Below are positions 11,911-22,547 of a stretch of DNA of 64,000 nt, piece after piece (the stretch's first letter is position 1; every line of letters begins with the position of its first letter). Position numbers and translations under genes: made by a program. This DNA is from Diaporthe sp. PMI_573 (lineage: Eukaryota; Ascomycota; Sordariomycetes; Diaporthales; Diaporthaceae): NCBI GenBank assembly GCA_021399435.1, contig JAJTUP010000002.1, forward strand, positions 3,038,001-3,102,000. Reading direction: 5' to 3'. The notes beneath the pieces were generated by a model. It had not been told where the DNA came from and did no database searches. It saw only the letters and a program-made list of their open reading frames with translations.

Positions 11911-12250
11911 TTAGTACTTCAGGATAATGTAGCTATTGATTCATCCCGTTAGCACTTATTTCCAAGCCTGCGGCGCCGTTGGTGTTTGAGGGGTACGAAG
12001 CTGGTGACATACAGGGCGTGGATGATACCGGGGATATAACCCAAGACGGTGAGCAGGATGTTGATGAACAGATCAGCACCACATCCGCGCTCGAAGAAAA
12101 CACCCAGAGGTGGCAGGAAGATGGCAAGGATGATCTTGCAAATGTCGCTGTGGGAGGCTATGTTAGCAATTGAAGACCGCGTGGGTGACGTCTCCCATGA
12201 AAGCGAGGTGAGGATGAGCGGGCGGTGATTTACCTTGCGGTGAAAGGCAT
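11911..12250 (-). CDS. pmp3: Plasma membrane proteolipid 3 (Pmp3/UPF0057 family)
   Basis: A tiny hydrophobic protein of the plasma membrane that affects membrane potential and salt or cation tolerance. Exons: 12250-12234 (17 nt), 12147-12013 (135 nt) and 11932-11911 (22 nt), with introns of 86 and 80 nt (donors GTAAAT and GTATGT; the second has a clear GCTAAC branch site). The product is 57 residues, starting MPFTASDICK and ending HALYIILKY. It has the two membrane spans and the family signature LPPLGVFFERGCGADLFIN. The length matches the family exactly. The gene is not visible as a single open frame because no exon is longer than 45 codons. Fungal pmp3 genes are usually strongly expressed, which fits the long untranslated neighbourhood. 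Confidence 0.97.
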
Positions 12251-13733
12251 GATGGCGGTGTTCGATCTGGGTTATCGACTTGCGGCTGTTTTCTGAGAGA
12301 TGGGACGCTGAGCAGTGCGAGGGAAGAGTGTGTCCGGTTATCTTTCAAGATACGGAGCAGAAATGTGTGACAGAGGAGGAGTGGGCGTGGGTCAGTCTTA
12401 AGTAGGCGCAGGCGAGGCAAGTTCAAGAGCGCAGCGGTTGCATCAGCATGAAGGGAAAGAGTCGGCGCCCAGCAAACAAGCTTCAGTCACATGGGACAGG
12501 GGAGGTACATCATGTTTGCCAGTCAGCACCTCACAAGTGCGTCATACACCCACCCGCCACAGGGCGTGCCAGCACAGGCCGGTCCGCTGGGGTCGCTGCC
12601 GTGTTGTCCGTCAACCAGCCCATCAGCCCTTTCCCGCGCTTATTTTTATGGTACCGTTTGCTGCCAGGTTTTGCTGGATGGCTGGCTGCGACCGAGTCCA
12701 GATCCGTACGGCCCATCTGAAACCAATCTCCCGTGCATCTCCAGCCACCCTGTAGAAGCTGGGGCTGCTGGGGCCGCTGGGGCAAGAGCTAAGGGAGGGA
12801 CCTGCGCCGCTGCGGACTGGGGGAGCTTGTCGCAGTGTGATAATATTGGCTGGCAGTGCATTCTCCAATCGGTACCTAGTGCCGTCTGTGCTGTTGTCTG
12901 CTGCATATGGCACGGCGCTGCAGATGGAGAATTTTCGTTTTGCTCCAGCGGGATCATCCCTCAATGGGCAAATGAGGCCCATCCCCACCAGCGTGCAGCA
13001 GGGCTGTGCTGTCAGGCTGGGCCACACACCCCACCATGGTAGCATCGAGTTGGCCGTCCTGACAATCGTCGTGCCGGCTGGGACGGGAGCGGGCGAGCAG
13101 CGATGCTCTTGTGCAAGCACATTGTACGATGCAGAATGTTCGACCGTGCACAGCAGTTAACCGCCGCCCGCCGTCAGAAGCCTGTCCGCGCATACCAATC
13201 AGAAGGCATTCGTATCTCGCTCTGTAGCCTCGTTCAAGTCGGTCATGGATAGCATTGAACCGTGCAGGCTTTCGCGTCCGTGGTTGCCGCGGTGGTATTG
13301 CCACAGAAGTGGCTGAACAAAGGCAAAGAGAGCACACCGATGCAAGCCATGCAAGCCTTGCCAGGTCCTCGGAGCACCCGAAGCCTCTCCTCGCGAGCCC
13401 GCCCGGGAAAGCATTCACCATCCTGGGAACTGCGGCATGGGCTGCAGGGCCAGCTGGTGTTCGGCACCTCACACCCGCGCGGCTTGCCTCGCGCCCAGAC
13501 TTTCTCTATCTGAGGATCCACCGCTGGTCTTGGGGCTCATGTTAGCCACCACAGAGATTGCGTGTGTCCTGGCCTGCGGTATTCTTGGCTGGGGCTTGGG
13601 TCTGCCACCCGGCTGCCTTCCTCGCAACACTTTGCAGATGATTTTACACCTTGGCCGTCGTCCTAACCGGCCTAGGTACGTCATCCCTGGGCCTGGGCCT
13701 GTCTGCAAGCCTGTAACTGAAGCCACCCAAGCA

Positions 13734-13769
13734 GTCTGGCCTGTCAGCCTGTCTGGCCTGTCTGGCAGG
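13734..13769. repeat. GTCTGGCCT-type short tandem repeat
   Basis: Imperfect repeats of CTGGCCTGT and related units. Simple sequence; no function seen. Confidence 0.5.
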
Positions 13770-14354
13770 TTGGCTGTTGGTAGTCCAGGTTTGCCGTCTT
13801 GCCATCGACGATCATCTGATCTGCCCCGGGGCGGAAGGTCAGGAGGACGGGTAATGAGCTGGGATCTGTGTGGCACAGCAGTTGTGGCTCAGGCGTGGCG
13901 TCGATGGGATGGGACGGCGTTGACTCGTTGGTCTTGCTGTCTGTGGTGTGGGAGGCCGATGACAGCATTGTCTCGGCTGCTCGGTCATTGGATTTGGATT
14001 GGGATCGTAAGTGGAAGTCTGTAACATGCAGCGCAGACACAAGGGTTCTCTTTTGGCCTAGTCCCCGCTGAGTGCTTGATCGTCTTTGGTCTTGGGGTTT
14101 CCTGCCGGTAGAGCCATCGCAATATCGAAAAGGCGATCACTGCGCGGATCTCGGGATTACTAGGACGTGCCACGGTAGACCGGGTATCAGCTGGGCGGCT
14201 CAAGTCTAGCTCAATGAGCCTCGCAACCATGGAACTGGTGACGGGGCACCTCGCCATTCATTCTCTGGGGGCACAGCCAGCAGTCTGGTGTTTCATTGTC
14301 GTACTGCAGGAATTGATGCTCTTGAATGTCAAGTCGACAATGAAGTTCGAGAAT

Positions 14355-14399
14355 GAGAATCTGGGTGAGAATCTGGATGTTGAGAATCTGGATGTTGAG
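14355..14399. repeat. Tandem 15-bp repeat (GAGAATCTGGATGTT)
   Basis: Two perfect 15-bp units at 14367-14396, preceded by a shortened 12-bp unit and followed by the start of another. It sits about 230 bp upstream of the eL22 start codon. Confidence 0.7.
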
Positions 14400-14629
14400 G
14401 CGATCGGCTGGCCGTGGCCGCCCGCCAGCTGGCTGCCAGCTGCGCAATCAAAACCCACAAGTCTGGCGCTCGCTCGGCTTCAAGCTCGGTGCCGCGAACT
14501 TTTTTCGCTGGCGCAGGGCCCGGCCACCCCTCGACATCGCCAAACATCACCACCTTTCGCAAACCCATCCACCAACGGCGCAGGATATTTTAACCTCTTT
14601 GCGTCCTCTTCCACCTCGAACCAGAAGCA

Positions 14630-15256
14630 ATGGCTCCCCAGACTGTATGTACATGACACCGCTTTGCTGCTGGCCCGGTCTTTCGGCCAGAGAGATCATG
14701 GCGTGATGCAGTAGGCTAAGGTCAAATTTTTAAAACCCGCAGAAGAAGGGCAGGTCCTCCAAGACCACCAAGAAGGTAAGTGACATCTCTCGGACCCGAC
14801 CCTACCCTCGCTTTTGCCGGGCACAAAGCTGACGAAGCCCCCGCCCTGCAGTTCATCATCAACGCCTCGCAGCCCGCCAGCGACAAGATCTTCGATGTCT
14901 CCGCCTTCGAGAAGTTCCTGAATGAGAAGATCAAGGTCGAGGGCCGCGTCGGCAACCTGGGTGAGACCATCCAGATCTCCCAGGTCGGTGATGGCAAGAT
15001 CGAGATCATCGCCCACAACGAGCTGTCTGGCCGGTACCTCAAGTATCTGTAAGAACCGCCCATCCCTTTCGAGCCAATTAATTCAACAAGCATGGGGCAA
15101 TACGCTGACCAGGATCCTTCGCACTCTAGGACCAAGAAGTTCCTGAAGAAGATGCAGCTCCGTGACTGGCTCCGTGTCGTCTCCACTTCCAAGGGAGTGT
15201 ACGAGCTCAAGTTCTTCAACGTCGTCAACGACGAGGCTGATGACGACGACGAGTAA
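14630..15256 (+). CDS. rpl22: 60S ribosomal protein eL22
   Basis: Component of the large cytosolic ribosomal subunit. Exons: 14630-14644, 14743-14775, 14852-15048 and 15130-15256, giving 123 residues. Junctions are GT-AG and phase-consistent. The protein starts [20 protein letters not shown], continues with the conserved [16 protein letters not shown] and [20 protein letters not shown], and ends in the acidic tail DEADDDDE typical of eL22. The first two exons (15 and 33 nt) encode the basic N-terminal tail. A pyrimidine-rich tract lies upstream. No sign of decay. The gene converges with the mitochondrial carrier gene 316 bp downstream. Confidence 0.97.
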
Positions 15257-15572
15257 GCGACAACCAGCGCTCTCGAGGACTTCTGGGACTGAGCCGCGAT
15301 GGTGGACCCTCTTTGAAAAGGACTGCCGTTGGTGGTAAAAGGTGGAAAAGCATGGGTCTCCGGATAGCAAAGACTGATCGGTCACCCTCGGTTGGGCGCG
15401 CGCGTCACAGCATTGCCTGGCTCCTAGATAGCGAATGCTATCTGGTTCCGCTGAACTTGATTGGAGATGGATTTGTCTATATGCTCGTGTGAAATGTCTG
15501 GGTATCAATGACCTTGCGACTCTCTGCTCCCGAAGCTCTATGCCTCTGCTGCTGAACTTTTCTCGTGCCACT
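15257..15572. other. Convergent intergenic region (eL22 and carrier 3' ends)
   Basis: 316 bp with no gene; 3' untranslated regions of the two converging genes. Confidence 0.6.
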
Positions 15573-16590
15573 CTAAGGAAGTGTTCTCATAACGCCTTCA
15601 AAAGCAACAAGGGCCATTGCATTGGCCGGGAACGCCCTTAGAAAGCATGGCAAGAACCCTCGCCAGTAGCCCCTCAACCCGCTCTCCCTGTGTACCGCCA
15701 CGGCCGCTTCCCTCCACGACTTGAAACGCCGCGTACCGTCGCCCAGGGTCCCGCCCAGAGGATCCGTCATGATGCGCTGCTTGACAACATCACTTGGATA
15801 GCTCGTCAACCAGAATACCTGGGCGCTTAACCCTCCGGCCCAGAAGTTGATCGCCGGCGCGCTCAAGCTCGTCGAGTTCTTCAGCCACCGGCTGAAGATA
15901 TCATAGCTACCCCACCAGAAGAAGAAGAAGCTCCGGAACAGGAGCGTGGCGGTTAGGCCGTGGTACAGCCCCCGCAACCCGTGCGCCCGCCATATCTTGT
16001 GCACGCAGTCGATCGGCCCACTGTACATCCTCTCGGTCTTTTTGGCGGCATACTGAATCTGCAACCGCGCCTTGACATGCTCTACCGGCGCGGCGACGAA
16101 CGAGACCGTCGAGCCGGCCAGGATGCCGGCCAGGCCGTGGCCATGGGCCGGCAGCGGCAGTAGGTTTGGATCGTGGAGGGGGTGCAGCGGCGGGTTGAAG
16201 ATGTGGTCGCGGAGGAGCCTCCGATAAACCGTAAGGCTACCCAGCATAATACTGTCCATAAACATCCAACCCACCAAGGGCGGAGTGGCTCCCTTGTACA
16301 GGCCGGAGAGGCCCTCATTGCGCATCGTCTGGAGGAGGCATTGGAGGGGTCCAGAGAAGCGAGCTGAGTCCGTCGTCTGCAGTCTTACTTTGATTGTATC
16401 GAAGGGATGGCCGACTGTGTCACATCTTGTTAGGATGCGCCATCACAAGAAGCAGGATGTTGTGTGGTATAGGAGGCAGTGGGATTTGCTTACCTGAAAG
16501 CTTCGCGATGCCGGAGAATACGCCGGCGACGAAGCCTTTATAATTTTTGACCTCGACGGGCTTCTCCACAGCTTTGACAGCTTCTGCCAT
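15573..16590 (-). CDS. Mitochondrial carrier family (SLC25) transporter, carnitine/amino-acid carrier-like
   Basis: An inner mitochondrial membrane solute exchanger. Exons 16590-16494 and 16414-15573 with a 79-nt intron (donor GTAAGC) give 312 residues, the normal carrier length. Three repeats are visible, each with the Px[DE]xx[KR] signature: GHPFDTIKVRLQT (about 34-46, rebuilt across the intron), APVEHVKARLQ and YPSDVVKQRIM. Each repeat continues into a GLxGLYxG or GLRGYWRG helix-loop segment. The first repeat resembles the Crc1/Ymc1 group, which carries carnitine, glycine or similar solutes. The unusual aromatic run FFFFWWGSYDIF lies in the middle repeat. The substrate cannot be set from the sequence alone. 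Start is the ATG at 16590 (MAEAVKAVEKP). Confidence 0.88.
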
Positions 16591-17841
16591 TCTCGCTGCC
16601 GCCTGCTCTTTGTGCGGAGAGCAGAGAAGCAAGGACAGATCAAACTTCACTGCGGCAGTTATGAGAAAAGATCAAGAGTCATTACTTTGGGATTTTCTGA
16701 TCGGGGACTCTGGTGAGGTAATCGACCTCGGACGTGGGGCCTAACAATAATAGCTTTACAATCATGATCCCTGTCGTGGCAGGGGAAGCTCTCATCCCTG
16801 CATACACCAGAGGTTGGGTGGTTGGCAAATAGGGATCCCCATTGGTCGTCTCACAGGTTTATATCAACCCACAGGTTCTCTACGGCTTACAAGTAGTCTA
16901 TACCGGAAGTGATAATCTCGACCAGTTGACCAGATTGCGCTTCCGGCTTTGTAGTTAGACTTGGTAACAGTGTGTGAGCTTTCGTGATTCCAGACGACAT
17001 TGGACCCATTTAGCTATAAAGCACAGCCAGCAACCCTGAAGAATTTGGGTTCATACTGTACAAGGCGCACTTAGATATGTCTACATCAACTATAAAGTCG
17101 ACCGTTTTCTAAACCTCGATGTTGAGAGTTGCTCTCGGGACTCCACTCCCCTACATGTCTTGACAGACGGGCACCTGGGGTGTACACCTACTCTTTGAAC
17201 AAGGATGATTGAGCTTCAGGGTGCGGCATGGTCGTTCATGGGATCAAAAAGCCAATTTAGGGGAAGTTCCTTAAGTGGATGGTCTGTGGGATGTCAACAT
17301 GTATTCCTTCTTCTCAAGCCAGAACACAGATTTGCCGGTTCTTCAGTCACATGTGGTATCACTTGTGCAGCCACTCCAGGGGAGATTTAGTCAGGTTTAG
17401 ACGTCTAATCATTACACGCCTTCACATTCAGACTAATACATTCAGAGCCTAAACAGTCAAAGGGCCATTGCAGGTCGTCACAATTGCAACAAGATGTATT
17501 AAGGACTTGACAGGTTGGATTGCATATAAGCAAGAGTGATATTTACTTTACTAAATAGAAGGAGCCTAACTGCTAGAATCTTAGGCAGCCCTACTGCAGC
17601 AAGATAATCTCCCCGCGTTCTGCAACAGGTTGATCATCTCTGACCCCATGGGCCATAGCTACATGAATATCAGCTTTGAGGCTAGTCATTTCATATCCTT
17701 TGAATCCGAGGTTTACCTCGCTCTGGTCCTGATACGACCGACATGGCCCTTCAGCACCTCCCTGGGATGCAGTCCACGTTACAATTGCATCTCAGGACTT
17801 ATTTGGCTCCTATCCTCCTCTGCAGTCCAATGGCACAGGGT
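16591..17841. other. Intergenic: carrier promoter and translin 3' region
   Basis: About 1.25 kb without a supported gene, between two minus-strand genes. Composition is a little more AT-rich around 16900-17600 than in the flanks. No repeat or RNA gene recognised. Confidence 0.55.
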
Positions 17842-18670
17842 TCAAGAGGTGGGGATCAGATTCCTCAATGAAAGGTCGTAGACCACATCCTCAACCTTCT
17901 TCACCGCGTACTTGACACCATCCACGCGCTTCCTCAGAATGTCGTTCTTCAGGTTCAGCAACTGGAAGCCGGCGTGGATGTCCTTGACGAAACTGCTGAT
18001 CTTGACCGCGAGCTCGTGGTCTGCCAGGGTCACTGCGTTCACGGCCAGTCGGGCGAGCTCATCCGTCAGGCCGGTGACCGCCAGGAGGTACTCCTCGATG
18101 GTGATGTGGAACGCATCACGGTCTTTCAGGTTCACAGGCGCTGTGATTGGGTGTCAGCTTGACTGAGTTGGTCTGATCTGGATCGAGATTGGGTGATGGC
18201 CTGACTGACCGTGGAAGACGTGCTCTCCGACCTCCTCGAGAGTCAGAAGCCGTCCCACTCTGCCCTCGGGGACGATTTCACCGCCCAGCCAGCCGTGGAG
18301 AAGCGCCGTGAGGACCGCATCCTGGACGGACCGGGTCCACTTGCTGTTGTACCTGTAGAAGCGCAAATCAGCAGTGTGAATTTGTCCCGACTTGGCTTTC
18401 TGCATACTTGTAGTAAGGGTATTTCGAGGCGACCTCGCTCAGCTGCGAAAAGTCCTCGGCCTCGGTCTTGATGGCGGCCTCGACTTGAGAGAGCAGGGCA
18501 GGGTAGTGAGATCTCGGGGTCGAGTGCACCCGCGAGAGGAGGCCTTGGGTGTAGGACACATCGCGCTCCAGCTTCTGTATGATCCCGTTAAGATCGTCTC
18601 GCGCCTTGGTATCCTCGTCGATCTTCGACTTGAGGTGTTCGAAGATCTGGGGGTCGATCATGCCTGACAT
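17842..18670 (-). CDS. Translin (nucleic-acid binding protein, C3PO subunit)
   Basis: Translin binds single-stranded DNA and RNA and, with TRAX, forms the C3PO endoribonuclease that takes part in small-RNA and tRNA processing. Exons: 18670-18408, 18352-18210 and 18140-17842 (introns 55 and 68 nt) give 234 residues, against 228 in human translin. The all-helical translin fold is recognisable from FEHLKSKIDEDTKARDDL, YPYYKYNSKWTRSVQ (joined across intron 1) and the C-terminal half with EEYLLAVTGLTDELARLAVN and RKRVDGVKYAVKKVEDVVYD. The start at 18670 (MSGMIDPQ) is the first ATG of the frame; a second lies three codons on. No TRAX gene is in the window. Confidence 0.93.
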
Positions 18671-19229
18671 TTTTGCTGCGGAGGCGTTCACCGGGTCACT
18701 CCTATGTTCTGGCTTGACTACGGGTCTGCAACTTCAAATTGGCAGCTCCAGATAGGACCAGAGAAGGAAGAGATCAATTCGTTGTTGGTTTGTGGATGAT
18801 TGCTCCAATTTGCACCCGAGGTTCCGCTTCAGGCTTGAAGACTTCGATAGCCCAGCCAGTACCTTGCCCCGAACCCTGAGACGCCGTGCGCGCCCCTCCC
18901 CGGCCGGACTGGATCTGTGAGACAGGGCCGACTCGCAGGATCAGGTTTGCGCGAGGACTCGTCTCAGTCATTGACAACATAGTATGTAGGTATATTCACT
19001 TCCGCCGTAGTCGGGAACCCGCACTTCGAAGTCCCATGTCGGATCAGTACGAGTTGACCCATCCTGGTCGCGGGGTCATGAAATGGCATCAAGCGGTAAC
19101 GTATCCGCAATGTTGGAAGGGATGGAACATGACGATTCCTCCGCAAATCTCTCTTTCCTTGAGGGCTCGGAAATTATTTATTCGGATTATTCGAACGTTA
19201 TCATTAGATTCATTATGGGCCTTTCCTGC
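18671..19229. other. Intergenic: translin promoter and 3' end of the coiled-coil membrane protein gene
   Basis: 560 bp between two minus-strand genes. No supported gene or repeat. Confidence 0.55.
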
Positions 19230-20429
19230 TCACATCTTATTGACGCCCGTCGTGCCTCTCTCGGGCTCCACGCTGTATCTGGGTGGATACTGGGTATTCC
19301 CATTCGCTTGCTTGGCATCCGATCCTTCTCCTCCCTGTGTTGGAGGGTCCTTCTTTGATTCCGGCTCTGTAATTTTTGGGAATAACGACAGGTTTGGGGC
19401 TTTCGTCGACCCTGCCCCCATGCTTTGTTGCTGCGACGGCGCGTTGTCACCCGCGCCACCCTCCGCTTGTCCCACCTTCACAATGGTGATGTTAGAGGGG
19501 TCCATTGTTTGCCGATTCATCTTCTGAGTATCGCCCATGACACTTGATGAAAGTGGCCAGTTGCTACTCCTCTTCTCCCTGCCGAACTGTGAGGACGTCG
19601 CGACCCCGATCATAGGCTGTGGCTCGGGCGACTGTTCGGTGCTTCGTTCTTGTTGTTGGTGCTCCTTCTCCGACCTCTGATGCCACCCTTTATTATCCCA
19701 TACCATATTACTACTGCCGGTCGGGCTCACAGGTCTCTTAATAGTGCCCTTGAGCTCAGCAATTCGTCGCCGCTGCTGTCGATTTCGGCTCCGTAAGAAG
19801 AACAAGAAGCCAACCAGAGAAAGGATGAAAGTGCCGGCGATCGATGCGACGATCGCGATGGTTGTCTGCGTGACACTGATCGCATTCCCCTGGGCTGTCA
19901 TCACCTGTGTTTGTGCCTGAGCCTATGTTGCTTAGAGTCAGCCGATGTTGTGACCTGGCGGTATACTTGCACAGGCCCGACTCACCCTGACAGAGCTAGC
20001 ATTTTCTTGTTCAGCCAAAGCAGATTGCCTCGCCGCCGAAGCCACCGCCGCGAGACTTCCTGAAATACTAGCCAAGGCGACGGCAGCGTTGTTTGAGGCG
20101 GTAGCTATGGCCGCATTTGCACTGCTGGCCATGCTAGCCATCGCGAACGCAGCGCTGTTACGGATATTCTGAACATCTTGGGCCGACCGTATCTGCAGTT
20201 GTTGTACAGACTGCGATAACACTTGCGTGGATTGCGATAATTGCTGGAGTGACTGCGAGAGCTGCTGTGACTGCTGTGAAAGCTGCTGTGACTGTTGTGA
20301 TAGTGTTGCAATATTGCTGCTAGCTGTGACGAGAGCGCTGCTGAGGGACGAGATGGTGGCTGATGGGTTAGACCCTATTATCACGTTGACTTGGCGTGGT
20401 AGTAAAGCTGTCGGTGCTGTATACGCCAT
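19230..20429 (-). CDS. Single-pass membrane protein with Leu-Ser-Gln heptad coiled-coil and Ala-rich stalk; function unknown
   Basis: Not a family I can name. Exons 20429-19986 and 19916-19230 (69-nt intron, donor GTGAGT) give 376 residues. After a short N-terminus come five near-perfect heptads of the type LSQxxQQ (residues about 43-77). A long Ala/Ser-rich helix follows (about 90-150), then one membrane span (about 168-189, IAIVASIAGTFILSLVGFLF) with a strongly basic stop-transfer flank (RSRNRQQRRR). The remaining 180 residues are low-complexity, rich in Ser/Pro/Gln/Glu and probably disordered. There is no obvious cleavable signal peptide, so the span may act as signal anchor. By the positive-inside rule the coiled coil would be extracellular or lumenal and the tail cytosolic. 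Fungal surface sensors share this outline, but that is only an analogy. Confidence 0.8.
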
Positions 20430-22547
20430 GCTGTTCCAATATTACTGTAGCTCCTGTATCGGTCCTGGTTCGAGGTATACCGGGCGACGCTGCGTCTGCG
20501 TCGAGGCTGAATAGCATTTGGTGCTCTGTCCACAAAGTTTCGGGTAGATCTTTTTTACAATACTTGATCCACCTGCGGTAGACGTTGACAGATTTGTAAC
20601 TGCCTTAATCGGGAGAGCTGGTTGAGTATTGTTTCGTTGATGAAAGAAAAGACAAAGCGATATTAAGACGAATCTTGAGAAACTAGAAAGCTATCCCTCA
20701 TGATGTTCACATATCTGTGAGTTGGGTCAGATAGGACAGGCTGGACTGCGTACCGAGCCGCGGCGGAGAGTAGATGAGGAATTGGCACCATTGCGCCGTT
20801 CAGCCAAGACAACGCGAGACAAGATTGAGCGCTGTCAGGGGATGCGCTGTCACAATGGCCAACGGTCCTGTCGGGACTGATGCTACGAAGACGTCGGAAG
20901 ACACTTTTCGGTCCATGTACGGAGCGTTCCGAGAGGTTGCTGCATGTTTGCAGGACTCGAAACGCTTGATCACGTTAGCCCTTCACCCGGAGTTGTGTCG
21001 GGCCCCATTCGCCTTAAATCCGTCTGAAGTCCTGATTCGACAAGATCAGCCCGTCAGAACTTGAGAAACCGACTGAAAACACTAGATCAGGGTGATTATC
21101 AACACAGGACAACGAAATGGCTGCACAAATCGCTTCGTGGCATAGTTTCGGGGAATATCTCATCTAGTGCCCTCTGCAGAAGGCATCGTTAATGTGGAAT
21201 TGTCACCCGTCCGAGCCGGAATGTAGCTTTGCCGGTGCCGTTAGCTATGCCTCGCAGTAAACCACATTGCGTTCTTGTCTGGAGATCTCAATTCCCACCA
21301 GGTCAGTTGCTTTGGGCACGAAAGAAGGAAGCAAAATGATGGGTCTGGCTGTCATCTGTGGGCAATTGAGTAACCGCGGCACAGACCCGGCCTCCTGGGC
21401 TACCATATGAATAGATAGCAGTTTAAGACGTGTTGTACCACCAGATCAGAGCTGAGACGTTCCAATTTTGTATATTTGAGGAAAACAAATTCGCCATGAC
21501 TTGCAATTATGCCAAGTATTCGCTCAAAAGGTACCGCGTTTGGATCCTCCACATGATGTGACTGTTCATCAGCCACACTTGGGCATATGATCACGGTGGT
21601 GGAAAGCTGCGCAGAACACCAACATGGTAGCTACGTATCGACTGTTTATGATTGTAAAGCTTGTGAGAGATGCTTCCTTTATCACCCTTGATTTATGCCT
21701 CATTTGGTTTCACCCCATGTCATGAGGCTCTCCAGTAGGTCAGAATGAGCCGGATTAGGACTGCACAGTCAAGCGCGCTAGTTCAAGTTCACCTCCAAAG
21801 CTGACCTGATCTCCGTGACACCGACTCCATACATCACCTTGCAGGCGGAAACCAACCGAGCTACGCTGGCCAGCTAACCACGGTGTCTACAGGGGCTGAA
21901 TGGCGTTATATTGCCCCGTTCCGTGTGGGAATAGAGGTTGCTTCTGTAAGCCTGGGTTCTGCCCTCACTTGTTACAGAGTCGTCTAAAGTCGTAGTCCAG
22001 ATGCTTTGATTTGTAACAGGAACTATATTCTTATAGGGTGGGGCTCAAGGTGGTGATCCGGCATGGGGGGATCTTATCATCCGCGTGTACGGCCTGCCAA
22101 TCACGCTGTACCCTCCGACAGCTGTACGGTCTCGGAGATGCTACCAGCGGCCACGAACCCCAACACTTACGATCTAGTAATACGACCGAGCAGAGACCTC
22201 AGAAGACCCGTAACCCCTTCCTGGGTGACCTGCATATTAGATATTGGAGACCCCTCTGTTCAGCAACAGCGCACAGTGTGATTATGTCAAGTTGAAGACA
22301 CGATGTCTTGGTCAATACGCAACAGGAAGAAAAAGGCCATATCATAGAAAGCAATACATAGCAATTGTTATTCACCAGCCTCATCATCTACTAATAGCAT
22401 GCAGATGTAGTACATTTGGAAAGTAACAATTTCTTCTATATATCTTTTAAACGTCCACCGTAGCCTACCTAAACTCCGTCGCTGAAATTCTATAATGATT
22501 CATTTTCGAAACAAACCTGCACATTAATATACGTGAAGCCCGAGAGT
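20430..22547. other. Intergenic: upstream of the coiled-coil membrane protein gene
   Basis: About 2.1 kb with no gene I can support. A 96-codon frame at 20774-21064 has no recognisable features. The right part (22240-22500) becomes AT-rich toward the end of the next gene. Confidence 0.5.

Larger units (their letters stand above)
12251..14629. other. Divergent intergenic region between pmp3 and the eL22 gene
   Basis: About 2.4 kb between two divergent, probably highly expressed genes, so it contains both promoters. No gene supported although several frames above 90 codons overlap on both strands. Small tandem repeats lie at 13734-13769 and 14355-14399. A pyrimidine-rich stretch (14590-14615) precedes the ribosomal protein start, as is common for fungal ribosomal protein genes. 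Confidence 0.55.

Noticed and set aside
12491..14714. Several 90-195 codon frames on both strands between pmp3 and eL22
   Set aside because: They overlap each other on opposite strands, are low-complexity and match no family; the region fits a divergent promoter.
20774..21064. 96-codon frame upstream of the coiled-coil membrane protein gene
   Set aside because: No motif, no codon or splice support, and such frames are common by chance at this GC content.
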